Assembly: GCF_030323865.1 (NCBI RefSeq)
Contig: NZ_CP066362.1
Location: forward strand, 434,001-498,000
From: Pseudarthrobacter defluvii
GTDB lineage: Bacteria; Actinomycetota; Actinomycetes; Actinomycetales; Micrococcaceae
Length of the DNA: 64,000 bases
Reading direction: 5' to 3'
The notes beneath the pieces were generated by a model. That model saw only the letters and a list, made by a program, of their open reading frames with translations. It was not told the DNA's origin and did no database searches. This document shows positions 33,405 through 39,991 of the stretch, one piece after another (within the stretch, counting starts at the first letter, position 1; each line of letters begins with the position of its first letter). The translations under genes were made by a program, and so were the position numbers.

Positions 33405-34325
33405 TCAGGCGTGTTGGTGTTCCTCATGTTCGGAGTGGCTGGCGGGTTCCAGCTGGAAGGTGCAGTGGTCCGTGTCGAAGTGGGATCCCAGGCACGTGAT
33501 GAGCTTGTCCAGCAGCTGGTCGGCGCCCCGGGCGTTGAGCACGCCGTCCTCCACCACCACGTGGGCCGAGAACACCGGAACGCCTGATGTGATGGTCCAG
33601 ATGTGAATGTCATGGACGTCGGTCACACCCGCCACCGAAAGGATGTGCTCGCGGATCATCTGCACCTCCACTCCCTTCGGGCTGGCTTCCAGCAGGACGT
33701 CCACCACATCGCGCAACAGGCTCCAGGCCCGCGGGAGGATCATCAGTGCGATCAGGACGGAAGCAATGGTGTCCGCTGCCTGGAAGCCGGTCAGCATGAT
33801 CACCACGGCGGCGATGATGACGGCCACCGAGCCCAGGAGGTCGCCGAGCACTTCCAGGTAGGCGCCGCGGATGTTCAGGCTTTCCTCCTGCGCCGTACGC
33901 AGGACCAGCAGCGATACCAGGTTGGCCACGGCGCCGAGGATGGCGGCAGACAGCATGATGCCCGTCTGCACTTCCGGGGGTGCGCCGAACCGTCTGATGG
34001 CTTCAGTGAAAATGACCACGGAAATCACAATCAGGATCAGCGCGTTGGCCAGGGCCGCGAGGACCTCTGCCCGCTGGAAGCCATAGGTCCGCTGATCGCT
34101 CGCGGGGCGGCCCGCGATCCATGCAGCCAGCAGGGCGATGGTGACGCCGGCCGCGTCGGAGAGCATGTGCCCCGCGTCCGCCAGCAGGGAGAGTGACCCG
34201 GAAAGCACGGACCCCACGATCTGGATGACCACCACGCCGAGGGTGATCCCCAGGACGGCCAGAAGGCGTTTCCGGTGCCGGCCGGTGGCGGTCATCCCGT
34301 GGCTGTGGCTGTGGTCGTGTCCCAT
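33405..34325 (-). CDS. Cation diffusion facilitator (CzcD/ZitB-like metal exporter)
   Basis: 306 residues from ATG 34325; the longer reading from 34367 would overlap the zincin gene and adds a non-conserved leader. Six TM helices. Metal-site residues are in TM2 (L-A-D-A-G-H-M-L-S-D-A near residue 50) and TM5 (E-V-L-G-D-L-L-G-S-V near 158), the H/D and D sets of Zn/Co exporters. His-rich ends (H-D-H-S-H-S-H-G and H-S-E-H-E-E-H-Q-H) probably collect metal. It exports Zn2+ (and perhaps Co2+ or Cd2+) in exchange for H+. It sits 10 bases after the zincin stop. Confidence 0.93.
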   Translation of the reverse strand: MGHDHSHSHGMTATGRHRKRLLAVLGITLGVVVIQIVGSVLSGSLSLLADAGHMLSDAAGVTIALLAAWIAGRPASDQRTYGFQRAEVLAALANALILIVISVVIFTEAIRRFGAPPEVQTGIMLSAAILGAVANLVSLLVLRTAQEESLNIRGAYLEVLGDLLGSVAVIIAAVVIMLTGFQAADTIASVLIALMILPRAWSLLRDVVDVLLEASPKGVEVQMIREHILSVAGVTDVHDIHIWTITSGVPVFSAHVVVEDGVLNARGADQLLDKLITCLGSHFDTDHCTFQLEPASHSEHEEHQHA

Positions 34326-34335
34326 GTTTACAAGG

Positions 34336-34764
34336 CTAGCCCCAGCCCAGTTCATGCAGCCGGTCATCGGAAATGCCGAAGTGGTGCGCGATTTCGTGGA
34401 CCACGGTCACGGCCACTTCGTGGATCACGTCGTCCCGCGAGGCACTGATTTCCAGGATCGGTTCGCGGAAGATTGTTATCCGGTCCGGGAGGGAGCCGGC
34501 TTCCCACCACGAATCGCGCTCCGTCAGCGGAACCCCTTCGTACAGCCCCAGCAGCACCGTGTCCGGATCCTCCCCAGGCCCCGGCACGTAATCGTCGTCG
34601 ATGAAGACCGCAACGTTGTCCATGGCGCGGGCCAGCCGCTCCGGAATGCTGTCCAGGGCGTCCTGGACAGCGGCCTCAAACTCGTCGGGGGACATGCTGA
34701 AGGCGGAAGGCTCGTGCGGGCCGTCGGGAACGATCGGCAGGCCCGGCGGCAGATTGGTTGGCAT
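34336..34764 (-). CDS. Zincin-like metallopeptidase family protein (PF06262 type)
   Basis: 142 residues. The zinc motif V-V-H-E-I-A-H-H-F-G-I-S-D-D-R-L-H-E-L near residue 118 has HExxH plus a downstream D/H as third ligand. The preceding I-T-I-F-R-E-P-I-L strand and P-G-P-G-E-D-P-D-T-V-L-L-G-L-Y-E-G loop are typical of this small family, which is widespread in actinobacteria. Proteolytic activity has been doubted for some members. No signal peptide, so cytoplasmic. It is 10 bases from the CDF gene and 9 bases after the EamA gene on the same strand, forming a likely three-gene unit. Confidence 0.88.
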   Translation of the reverse strand: MPTNLPPGLPIVPDGPHEPSAFSMSPDEFEAAVQDALDSIPERLARAMDNVAVFIDDDYVPGPGEDPDTVLLGLYEGVPLTERDSWWEAGSLPDRITIFREPILEISASRDDVIHEVAVTVVHEIAHHFGISDDRLHELGWG

Positions 34765-34773
34765 GCCCAGACC

Positions 34774-35754
34774 CTACCGCTGGAAGCGTTGTTGCCGGAG
34801 GCGGTCCGCCCGGGACCTGCGGCGGGTCAGCCCCACTCCCACCAGGCACACCAGCCCGCCCACCAGTCCCCAGGCAGTGGGGATTTCGCCCAGCAGCAGC
34901 CAGGAGATCAGGACGGTGGTGCCGGGGACCAGGTAGGTGGTGGCCGCCAGCTTCCCGGCATCCACGAGTGACAACGCGTAGGCCCAGGTGGTGAAGGCGA
35001 TGGCGGTCGGGAAAACGCCAAGGTACACGAGCCCCAGCGTGGCCTGCGGCGGGGCGGCCTGCACTTCGGCCGCCAGCTGCCCTGCGAAGGGCAGGCAGCA
35101 CAGCGCTCCCACCACGATGCCGAACCACGTGGCCTGGGCCGCCGGGAATTTCCGCACAACCGGTTTCTGGATGATGACGCTGACCGCGGCGAGGACCGCT
35201 GCAAGGAGGCAAAGCGCCACACCCGCCAGGTCCGCCGTCGAACTTTCCCCCGGTGTGCGCGGCTGCCCCGGGCCGAGGGCGATCAACGCGACCCCGGCAA
35301 ACGCCACTGTGCTGCCGATGAGCAGCCAGCGCGGAAACCCTTCCTTGAGGAAGATGCCCGCCATGATGGCCACCAGGATGGGGTTGACGTTGATCAGCAG
35401 GGCACTGGTGCCGGCGTCCAGGATGTGCTCCGCAGCGTTCAACGCCACGTTGTACCCGCCGAACCACATCACGCCGTAGGCAAGGATGGGCAGCCACTCG
35501 CGGCCCTTGGGCAACAGCCGGCTCTTGAGAAGTTGCGGCACCACCAGGAAGGCCAGGACGACGGCGGCAATCGCCAGCCTGCCCAGTGTCAGGGAGCCGG
35601 GGGAGAAGTGCGGGCCGATGGCCCGGATGCCCACGAACGCCGAGGCCCACAGCACGACGGTGACCACCATGGCCGCCACGCCCAGGGCCTTGACGGGAGC
35701 AGCCGCTGGAGCTTGGGGAGGAAGTGGTTGGCGGGCGGGGCTGGTGGAAGGCAT
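34774..35754 (-). CDS. EamA family (DMT superfamily) transporter
   Basis: 326 residues with ten hydrophobic segments in two EamA repeats (about 23-155 and 170-305). The first repeat has the usual W-A-S-A-F-V-G-I-R-A at TM1-2, and the second ends with L-L-L-G-E-I-P-T-A-W-G-L-V-G-G. Such proteins export amino acids or metabolites. A basic C-terminus (R-R-R-S-R-A-D-R) lies inside. It is first in the run EamA, zincin, CDF. Substrate not identifiable. Confidence 0.92.
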   Translation of the reverse strand: MPSTSPARQPLPPQAPAAAPVKALGVAAMVVTVVLWASAFVGIRAIGPHFSPGSLTLGRLAIAAVVLAFLVVPQLLKSRLLPKGREWLPILAYGVMWFGGYNVALNAAEHILDAGTSALLINVNPILVAIMAGIFLKEGFPRWLLIGSTVAFAGVALIALGPGQPRTPGESSTADLAGVALCLLAAVLAAVSVIIQKPVVRKFPAAQATWFGIVVGALCCLPFAGQLAAEVQAAPPQATLGLVYLGVFPTAIAFTTWAYALSLVDAGKLAATTYLVPGTTVLISWLLLGEIPTAWGLVGGLVCLVGVGLTRRRSRADRLRQQRFQR

Positions 35755-35893
35755 GAGATAAATCTACGGCGGATGTGGGCACCGGACTGGCGGGAATCGG
35801 CCACGTCGGTGCCCGGCTGGCGCTGCGGCGGCGGGCAGGCCCCCTGCTTCATGCCCGGCCTGCTTTTCTGCCCGACGTTGCCTTTTGCCGTCC

Positions 35894-36910
35894 CTACTTC
35901 CCACCAGCCCAGGCGAGCAGCTTCTCCACAGGCCAGGTGGTGATGATCCGTTCAGCCGGGACGTCGTTGCGGGCGGCCCGCTCCGCGCCGTACTGCAGGA
36001 AGTCCAGCTGCCCCGGTGCGTGGGCATCACTGTCGATGGAGAACAGGCACCCCGCCTCCAGCGCCAGCTGGATCAGGGCGTCGGGCGGGTCCTGCCGCTC
36101 CGGGCGGGAATTGATTTCCACGGCGACGTTGTGCTCGGCGCAAGCTGCGAAGACCTCCTTGGCGTCGAACTCCGACGGCGGCCGGGTCCCGCGGGAGCCC
36201 TCCACCAGGCGGCCTGTGCAGTGGCCCAGGACGTTGGTCTGCGGGTCCTGGATGCCGCCGAGCATCCGGGTGGTCATGGTTTTCCGGTCAGCGCGCAGCT
36301 TTGAATGGACGCTGGCCACCACAATATCCAGCCGGTCCAGCAGTTCCGGCTCCTGGTCCAGCCCACCGGACTCCAGGATGTCCACTTCGATCCCGGTCAG
36401 GAGCCGGGTGGCCCCGCCGTTGCTGTTGATGCCGGCCACCGCATCCAGTTGCTTCAGCAGGCGCTCGGCGGACAGCCCGTTGGCAATCGTGAGGTTGGGG
36501 GAGTGGTCGGTCAGGGCCACGTATTCCCTGCCCAGCACCTCTGCAGCAGCCACCATCAGCTCAATGGGGGAGCCGCCGTCGGACCATTCGCTATGGCTGT
36601 GCAGGTCTCCCCGAAGTGCCGCCCGGAGGTCCTCCCCGCCGGATGCCAGTGGCTGGGCCCCCTTCTCCCTGAGGTCAGCGAGGTAATCGGGGACAAACCC
36701 GTCCACGGCCTGCCGGATCACCGCATAGGTCCGGTCACCGATCCCCTTCATGGACTTGAGCCGGCCGGTGCGGGCACGCAGTGCCACTTCATCAGGCCCA
36801 AGGGGCTCGATTGCGGCCGCCGCCTTGCGGAAGGCCTGGACCTTGAAAGTGGCGGCGCGTCCGCGCTCCAGCCAGAAAGCAATCTCGTTGAGGGCTGCGA
36901 CGGCATCCAT
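35894..36910 (-). CDS. PHP-domain phosphoesterase with helix-hairpin-helix N-terminus (PolX-like C-terminal part)
   Basis: 338 residues from ATG 36910; an in-frame TTG at 36970 has no ribosome-binding site. Residues 1-95 look like the polymerase-beta type helix-hairpin-helix region (A-T-F-K-V-Q-A-F-R-K-A-A, then L-K-S-M-K-G-I-G-D-R-T). From about 97 comes the PHP domain: D-L-H-S-H-S-E-W-S-D-G, A-L-T-D-H-S, G-I-E-V-D-I-L, A-S-V-H-S, and S-D-A-H with metal-binding His/Asp. The layout resembles bacterial PolX without its nucleotidyltransferase part. It may be a phosphoesterase in DNA repair or an unrelated phosphatase. Confidence 0.87.
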   Translation of the reverse strand: MDAVAALNEIAFWLERGRAATFKVQAFRKAAAAIEPLGPDEVALRARTGRLKSMKGIGDRTYAVIRQAVDGFVPDYLADLREKGAQPLASGGEDLRAALRGDLHSHSEWSDGGSPIELMVAAAEVLGREYVALTDHSPNLTIANGLSAERLLKQLDAVAGINSNGGATRLLTGIEVDILESGGLDQEPELLDRLDIVVASVHSKLRADRKTMTTRMLGGIQDPQTNVLGHCTGRLVEGSRGTRPPSEFDAKEVFAACAEHNVAVEINSRPERQDPPDALIQLALEAGCLFSIDSDAHAPGQLDFLQYGAERAARNDVPAERIITTWPVEKLLAWAGGK

Positions 36911-37085
36911 CCGTCCATCTTTACCCGGATTTACCGCGCACAGCGGCGGAACGGCGGGGGTTTCCGGCAATTTTGGAATATTCCCGGTTACCCCCTATAG
37001 TTGTGGAGTCCCGTTCGGAGAAACGCAGAGGACAAAGACGGAAAGCCCCGCTTGACGCCTTTTATTTTGTTCCGGACAGGTTCTG

Positions 37086-37158
37086 GCCCCCATCGTCTAG
37101 CGGCCTAGGACACCGCCCTTTCACGGCGGCGGCACGGGTTCGAATCCCGTTGGGGGTA
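37086..37158 (+). tRNA. tRNA-Glu (anticodon TTC)
   Basis: 73 bases. Acceptor GCCCCCA pairs with TGGGGGT (one G-U). Anticodon arm CCGCC-CTTTCAC-GGCGG gives TTC. T arm ACGGG-TTCGAAT-CCCGT. No encoded CCA. First of three tRNA genes on the same strand. Confidence 0.95.
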
Positions 37159-37248
37159 CGCAAGGAACTGGTCAAGCAGGCTAAAAAAGTCTGGTAGGCT
37201 GGAAGCCTTGAAAAATGCGGTAGAGATACTGCAAAGCAAGAAACGCAA

Positions 37249-37322
37249 GGCCCTGTAGCGCAGTTGGTTAGCGCGCCGCCCTGTCACGGCGGAGGTCGCG
37301 GGTTCAAGTCCCGTCAGGGTCG
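37249..37322 (+). tRNA. tRNA-Asp (anticodon GTC)
   Basis: 74 bases. Acceptor GGCCCTG pairs with CAGGGTC (one G-U). Anticodon arm CCGCC-CTGTCAC-GGCGG gives GTC. T arm GCGGG-TTCAAGT-CCCGT. Discriminator G as expected for Asp. CCA not encoded. Confidence 0.95.
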
Positions 37323-37370
37323 CTCTGATTGTTGGAAGAAATTCCGGCTGTCATGGTGACTAGTCACCTA

Positions 37371-37446
37371 GGCTCTGTAGCTCAGTTGGTAGAGCGTTCG
37401 ACTGAAAATCGAAAGGTCACCGGATCGACGCCGGTCGGAGCCACCA
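37371..37446 (+). tRNA. tRNA-Phe (anticodon GAA), CCA encoded
   Basis: 73 bases plus CCA at 37444-37446. Acceptor GGCTCTG/CGGAGCC. Anticodon arm TTCGA-CTGAAAA-TCGAA gives GAA. The T loop reads ATCGACG, so position 54 is A instead of the near-universal T. Followed directly by a terminator with a TTCG tetraloop. Confidence 0.94.
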
Positions 37447-37451
37447 CTGGG

Positions 37452-37481
37452 AAGCATCAGTTCTTCGGAACTGGTGCTTTT
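37452..37481 (+). terminator. Intrinsic terminator after the tRNA cluster
   Basis: AAGCATCAGTTC (37452-37463), TTCG tetraloop, GAACTGGTGCTT (37468-37479), with one G-U pair, then TT-C-T. A classical stable hairpin with a T-rich tail. Confidence 0.88.
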
Positions 37482-37562
37482 CTGCTTTAACCCCTGATCA
37501 CTCTTCCAGCGCAGTGTCACAGGCTGGGGATAGGGTGGAAGCAACAGAAGGGGGAGTGCCTG

Positions 37563-38012
37563 ATGGAATACCAGAACCCACAACCCGTGGTGCCAAGCCG
37601 TCCCGCCGCAAGCCCGGCCCCGGGCCCCGGACGGACCGTTATTTCCGAGACTGCTGTGGCAAAGGTCGCCGGAATTGCCGCGCGGGCAGTTCCCGGCGTT
37701 TACTCCCTGGGTTCGGGTCCCTCCCGTGCCCTGGGCGCCATCCGCGACGCCGTCGGAAGCTCCGACCACGCCGCCGGGGTCCACGCTGAAGTGGGCGAAA
37801 CCCAGGTAGCCGTGGACATCACCCTGGTGGCAAGCTACGGAACACCCCTGCACTCACTGGCCAATGACGTCCGCGCCGCTGTCTACCGCGCCGTCGAGGA
37901 ACTGGTGGGCCTGCAGGTCATCGAGGTGAACGTGGAGATAACGGACGTCTACGTACCCCCGCCCGTCAAAACCACCCCGCCCGCCACCACCGAGCGGGAG
38001 GCACTGCTGTGA
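37563..38012 (+). CDS. Asp23/Gls24 family envelope stress protein
   Basis: 149 residues from ATG 37563 with GGGGGAG upstream. After a Pro-rich 20-residue leader comes the Asp23 domain: I-S-E-T-A-V-A-K-V-A-G-I-A-A-R-A-V-P-G-V-Y-S-L near 30-52, V-D-I-T-L-V-A-S-Y-G near 85, and D-V-R-A-A-V-Y-R-A-V-E-E-L-V-G-L-Q-V-I-E-V-N-V-E-I-T-D-V-Y. In staphylococci Asp23 is anchored to the membrane by AmaP and protects the envelope. Here it heads a five-gene run ending in an AmaP-like protein, all with 4-base overlaps. Confidence 0.92.
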   Translation: MEYQNPQPVVPSRPAASPAPGPGRTVISETAVAKVAGIAARAVPGVYSLGSGPSRALGAIRDAVGSSDHAAGVHAEVGETQVAVDITLVASYGTPLHSLANDVRAAVYRAVEELVGLQVIEVNVEITDVYVPPPVKTTPPATTEREALL

Positions 38013-38200
38013 GCCTCACGGTGGCAGGCGCGGCGATGGGCGCCTTCGTTGCGTTCATGTCCCTGCAGTTTGGCCTGTGGGGCTTCCTTGTTTCACTGCT
38101 GTTCATGGCCATCGGAGCGCTCCTGGGCCGTGCCGCGGAAGGAAAGCTGGACCTGCGCGGCGTGTTCGACGCCATCACCGGCCGGCGCTCGTCGTCATGA
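38009..38200 (+). CDS. DUF2273-like small membrane protein
   Basis: 63 residues from GTG 38009, overlapping the previous stop by four bases. Two hydrophobic segments (about 2-18 and 20-40: F-G-L-W-G-F-L-V-S-L-L-F-M-A-I-G-A-L-L-G) with a basic C-terminal tail. DUF2273 proteins are constant partners of Asp23 in actinobacteria and firmicutes. It is probably a membrane-embedded component of the Asp23 assembly; no function has been shown. Confidence 0.85.
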   Translation: MSLTVAGAAMGAFVAFMSLQFGLWGFLVSLLFMAIGALLGRAAEGKLDLRGVFDAITGRRSSS

Positions 38201-38622
38201 GCTCGCCCGCGCCCGTTGTGCGTGGGCAGGCGCTCAGCGGCCATAACCGGATCAGCACCCAGGCATTGACCAGCCTTGCCAGGGTGGCGGCGGCGCAGGC
38301 CCTGGGCGTCGACGCGCAGGATGTCCGCGCGGATTGGACGGACGACGACGGCCTGCTGGCTTTATCCGTCGTTGCCCCCATCAGCATCCCGCCTTTGCAG
38401 TCCGTGGTTCTGGACCCCGCACGGGTGCAGGCGGCCGGCGGTTCCATCTGGGACCGCACTGTCAGGGCCAAGGCAAGCATCCTGGCAACAGTTTCCGAAC
38501 TGAGTGGTTCCCGGTTGAGCCGCGTGGATATCCGCATCAGCGGGGCGAGGATCAGTACAGCAAGGATCAGCACAGCCGGGGTCAGCACACCAAGGATCAG
38601 CACAGAAGGGCGGGTGCGGTGA
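38197..38622 (+). CDS. Unknown protein of the Asp23 operon, with C-terminal 5-residue repeats
   Basis: 141 residues from ATG 38197 (ATGA overlap with the DUF2273 gene). It resembles a degenerate Asp23-like fold: I-S-T-Q-A-L-T-S-L-A-R-V-A-A-A-Q-A-L-G-V near 20-38, and a V-V-A-P-I-S-I-P-P strand near 60. The C-terminus has repeats A-R-I-S-T, A-R-I-S-T, A-G-V-S-T, P-R-I-S-T encoded by 15-bp tandem units. No TM or signal peptide. It occupies the place of a second Asp23 paralogue often found in such operons. Not assigned to a named family. Confidence 0.75.
   Translation: MSSPAPVVRGQALSGHNRISTQALTSLARVAAAQALGVDAQDVRADWTDDDGLLALSVVAPISIPPLQSVVLDPARVQAAGGSIWDRTVRAKASILATVSELSGSRLSRVDIRISGARISTARISTAGVSTPRISTEGRVR
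38548..38607 (+). repeat. 15-bp tandem repeat, four units
   Basis: Units at 38548, 38563, 38578 and 38593, core AGGATCAGCACAG. Units 1, 2 and 4 agree at nearly all positions; unit 3 is more diverged. In frame with the enclosing gene, so copy-number change would add or remove five residues without a frameshift. Confidence 0.8.
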
Positions 38623-39257
38623 GCAGCAGCGTGGAAGACCGCGGAGTCACTGGTGGAACCCGCGGGAAGAACGAACCCTGGATGCGTCGGGTCCTTTACC
38701 GTGAGACCCACTCGTCCCGTGCAGCGGTGTCCGTTGCCGCCGCCATCCTGGTCCTGGTCCTGGCCGCGTACGGGGTCCTGGAATCCGGGGTCCACGCCGT
38801 GGGCCAGCCGGCCTGGCTGATCGAGCCGCAGGTGGCGGCGCAGCGCATCGTGGACCTTCCGGCCGGAATCTCCCCGCTGCTGCTGGCAGCGATCGGCGCC
38901 GTTCTTGCCATGCTGGGACTGATTTTCTTCCTTAACGGTGTCCTTCCCGGAAAGCGCGCCCGCCATCTGCTGGCCGGTGCGCCCGGCGAGGGGCTCCCCG
39001 CGGTGGTGGTGGATGACGAGGTCATCGCATCCTCGCTCGCCCGCCGCGCACGGTTGGCCGCCAACGTCACACCTGAACAGGTCATGGTCGTTGTTTCCCA
39101 ACGGCAGGTGCTGGTCAACGTGCGTCCCACGTCCGGAATCCCTGTGGATCAGGACAGGGTGCTGGACGCGGTCCGCGACGAGCTGGATCAGATGCTGCTG
39201 GAACCTGCGCCCGTTCCCCGTGTCAACGTCACGGCTTCCGGGGTGATCGGGGCATGA
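38619..39257 (+). CDS. DUF6286-like membrane protein of the Asp23 operon
   Basis: 212 residues from GTG 38619, overlapping the previous stop (GTGA). A basic N-terminal stretch (R-R-V-L-Y-R-E-T-H-S-S-R) precedes TM1 at about 35-55, and TM2 follows at about 88-108. The cytoplasmic C-terminal domain of about 100 residues has V-V-V-D-D-E-V-I-A-S-S-L-A-R-R-A-R-L-A-A-N-V-T-P-E-Q-V and an AmaP-like ending. The two-TM plus soluble-domain layout mirrors AmaP, so it is probably an additional membrane anchor. Confidence 0.85.
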   Translation: MSSSVEDRGVTGGTRGKNEPWMRRVLYRETHSSRAAVSVAAAILVLVLAAYGVLESGVHAVGQPAWLIEPQVAAQRIVDLPAGISPLLLAAIGAVLAMLGLIFFLNGVLPGKRARHLLAGAPGEGLPAVVVDDEVIASSLARRARLAANVTPEQVMVVVSQRQVLVNVRPTSGIPVDQDRVLDAVRDELDQMLLEPAPVPRVNVTASGVIGA

Positions 39258-39865
39258 ACAGCACACCGGCGCTGCTCAACCGCATCCTGCTCACTGTGCT
39301 GGGCCTGATCCTGCTTGGGGCAGGGATCCTGCTGGTGCTGCTGGCGGCCCTTCCTCCCGTCGCTTCCTGGTGGCATGCCTGGTCCGGTGGAGTATGGGGC
39401 GGGATCACCCGGCTTTTCGACTCGACCCGGTTCCCGGGCCGGCCGGAAAGCTGGTTGTGGATTGTCGTTGCACTGGCGTTGGTGGCGCTAATGGGGCTCA
39501 TGGTGGCCTGGATCGCCCAGCAGGGGAAGGGCCGGTCAAACCTCCTCGCGGCCGAATACGATCCCGGCGACACCCCCGGCGACGTCCGTATCGGCGCCGG
39601 GGTAGCGGAACAGGCCCTGAAGCAGGCCTTGGAGGGAAGGCCGGACTTGGCTGGGGCCACCGTCACTACCTATGACGTAAAAGGTTCGCCCGCGTTGAAG
39701 GTCCGTCTCCTGCCGCGCCAGGGTGTGGCCCCGCATCTGCTCGCAGCCGAGGTGTCAGGACTCCTGCACGCACTGGAGTCCGCTGTGGGCAAGGAGGTGC
39801 CGGTCCTCATCCACATAGGGGCCGGGGCACGGACCCGCTTCAGCCGGGCTGAACGCGTCCGCTAG
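39254..39865 (+). CDS. amaP: Alkaline-shock membrane anchor protein (AmaP-like)
   Basis: 203 residues, ATG overlapping the previous stop by four bases. TM1 at about 10-33 (I-L-L-T-V-L-G-L-I-L-L-G-A-G-I-L-L-V-L-L) and TM2 at about 67-90, then a soluble domain with G-A-G-V-A-E-Q-A-L-K-Q-A-L-E and V-T-T-Y-D-V-K-G-S-P-A-L-K-V-R-L-L. AmaP holds Asp23 at the membrane in Staphylococcus aureus. It ends the five-gene operon and is convergent with the alpha-glucosidase gene. Confidence 0.87.
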   Translation: MNSTPALLNRILLTVLGLILLGAGILLVLLAALPPVASWWHAWSGGVWGGITRLFDSTRFPGRPESWLWIVVALALVALMGLMVAWIAQQGKGRSNLLAAEYDPGDTPGDVRIGAGVAEQALKQALEGRPDLAGATVTTYDVKGSPALKVRLLPRQGVAPHLLAAEVSGLLHALESAVGKEVPVLIHIGAGARTRFSRAERVR

Positions 39866-39937
39866 CGTACCGCTGGTTCCGCCGGCGCTGCGGCCGGTAC
39901 TGTCCGCCTTTCCCGGCTACCGCCCGCGTTGAGCGTT

Positions 39938-39991
39938 CCGTGGGCTTTAGGGATGCCGTGGGCTTTAGGAATGCCGGACGCTTTGGAGATA
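39938..39991. repeat. 18-bp tandem repeat over the 3' end of the alpha-glucosidase gene
   Basis: Units 39938-39955 and 39956-39973 differ at one position (CCGTGGGCTTTAGG[GA]ATG); a third degenerate unit at 39974-39991 lies in the coding end. The alpha-glucosidase stop (complement of 39965-39967) is inside unit 2. Confidence 0.75.
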
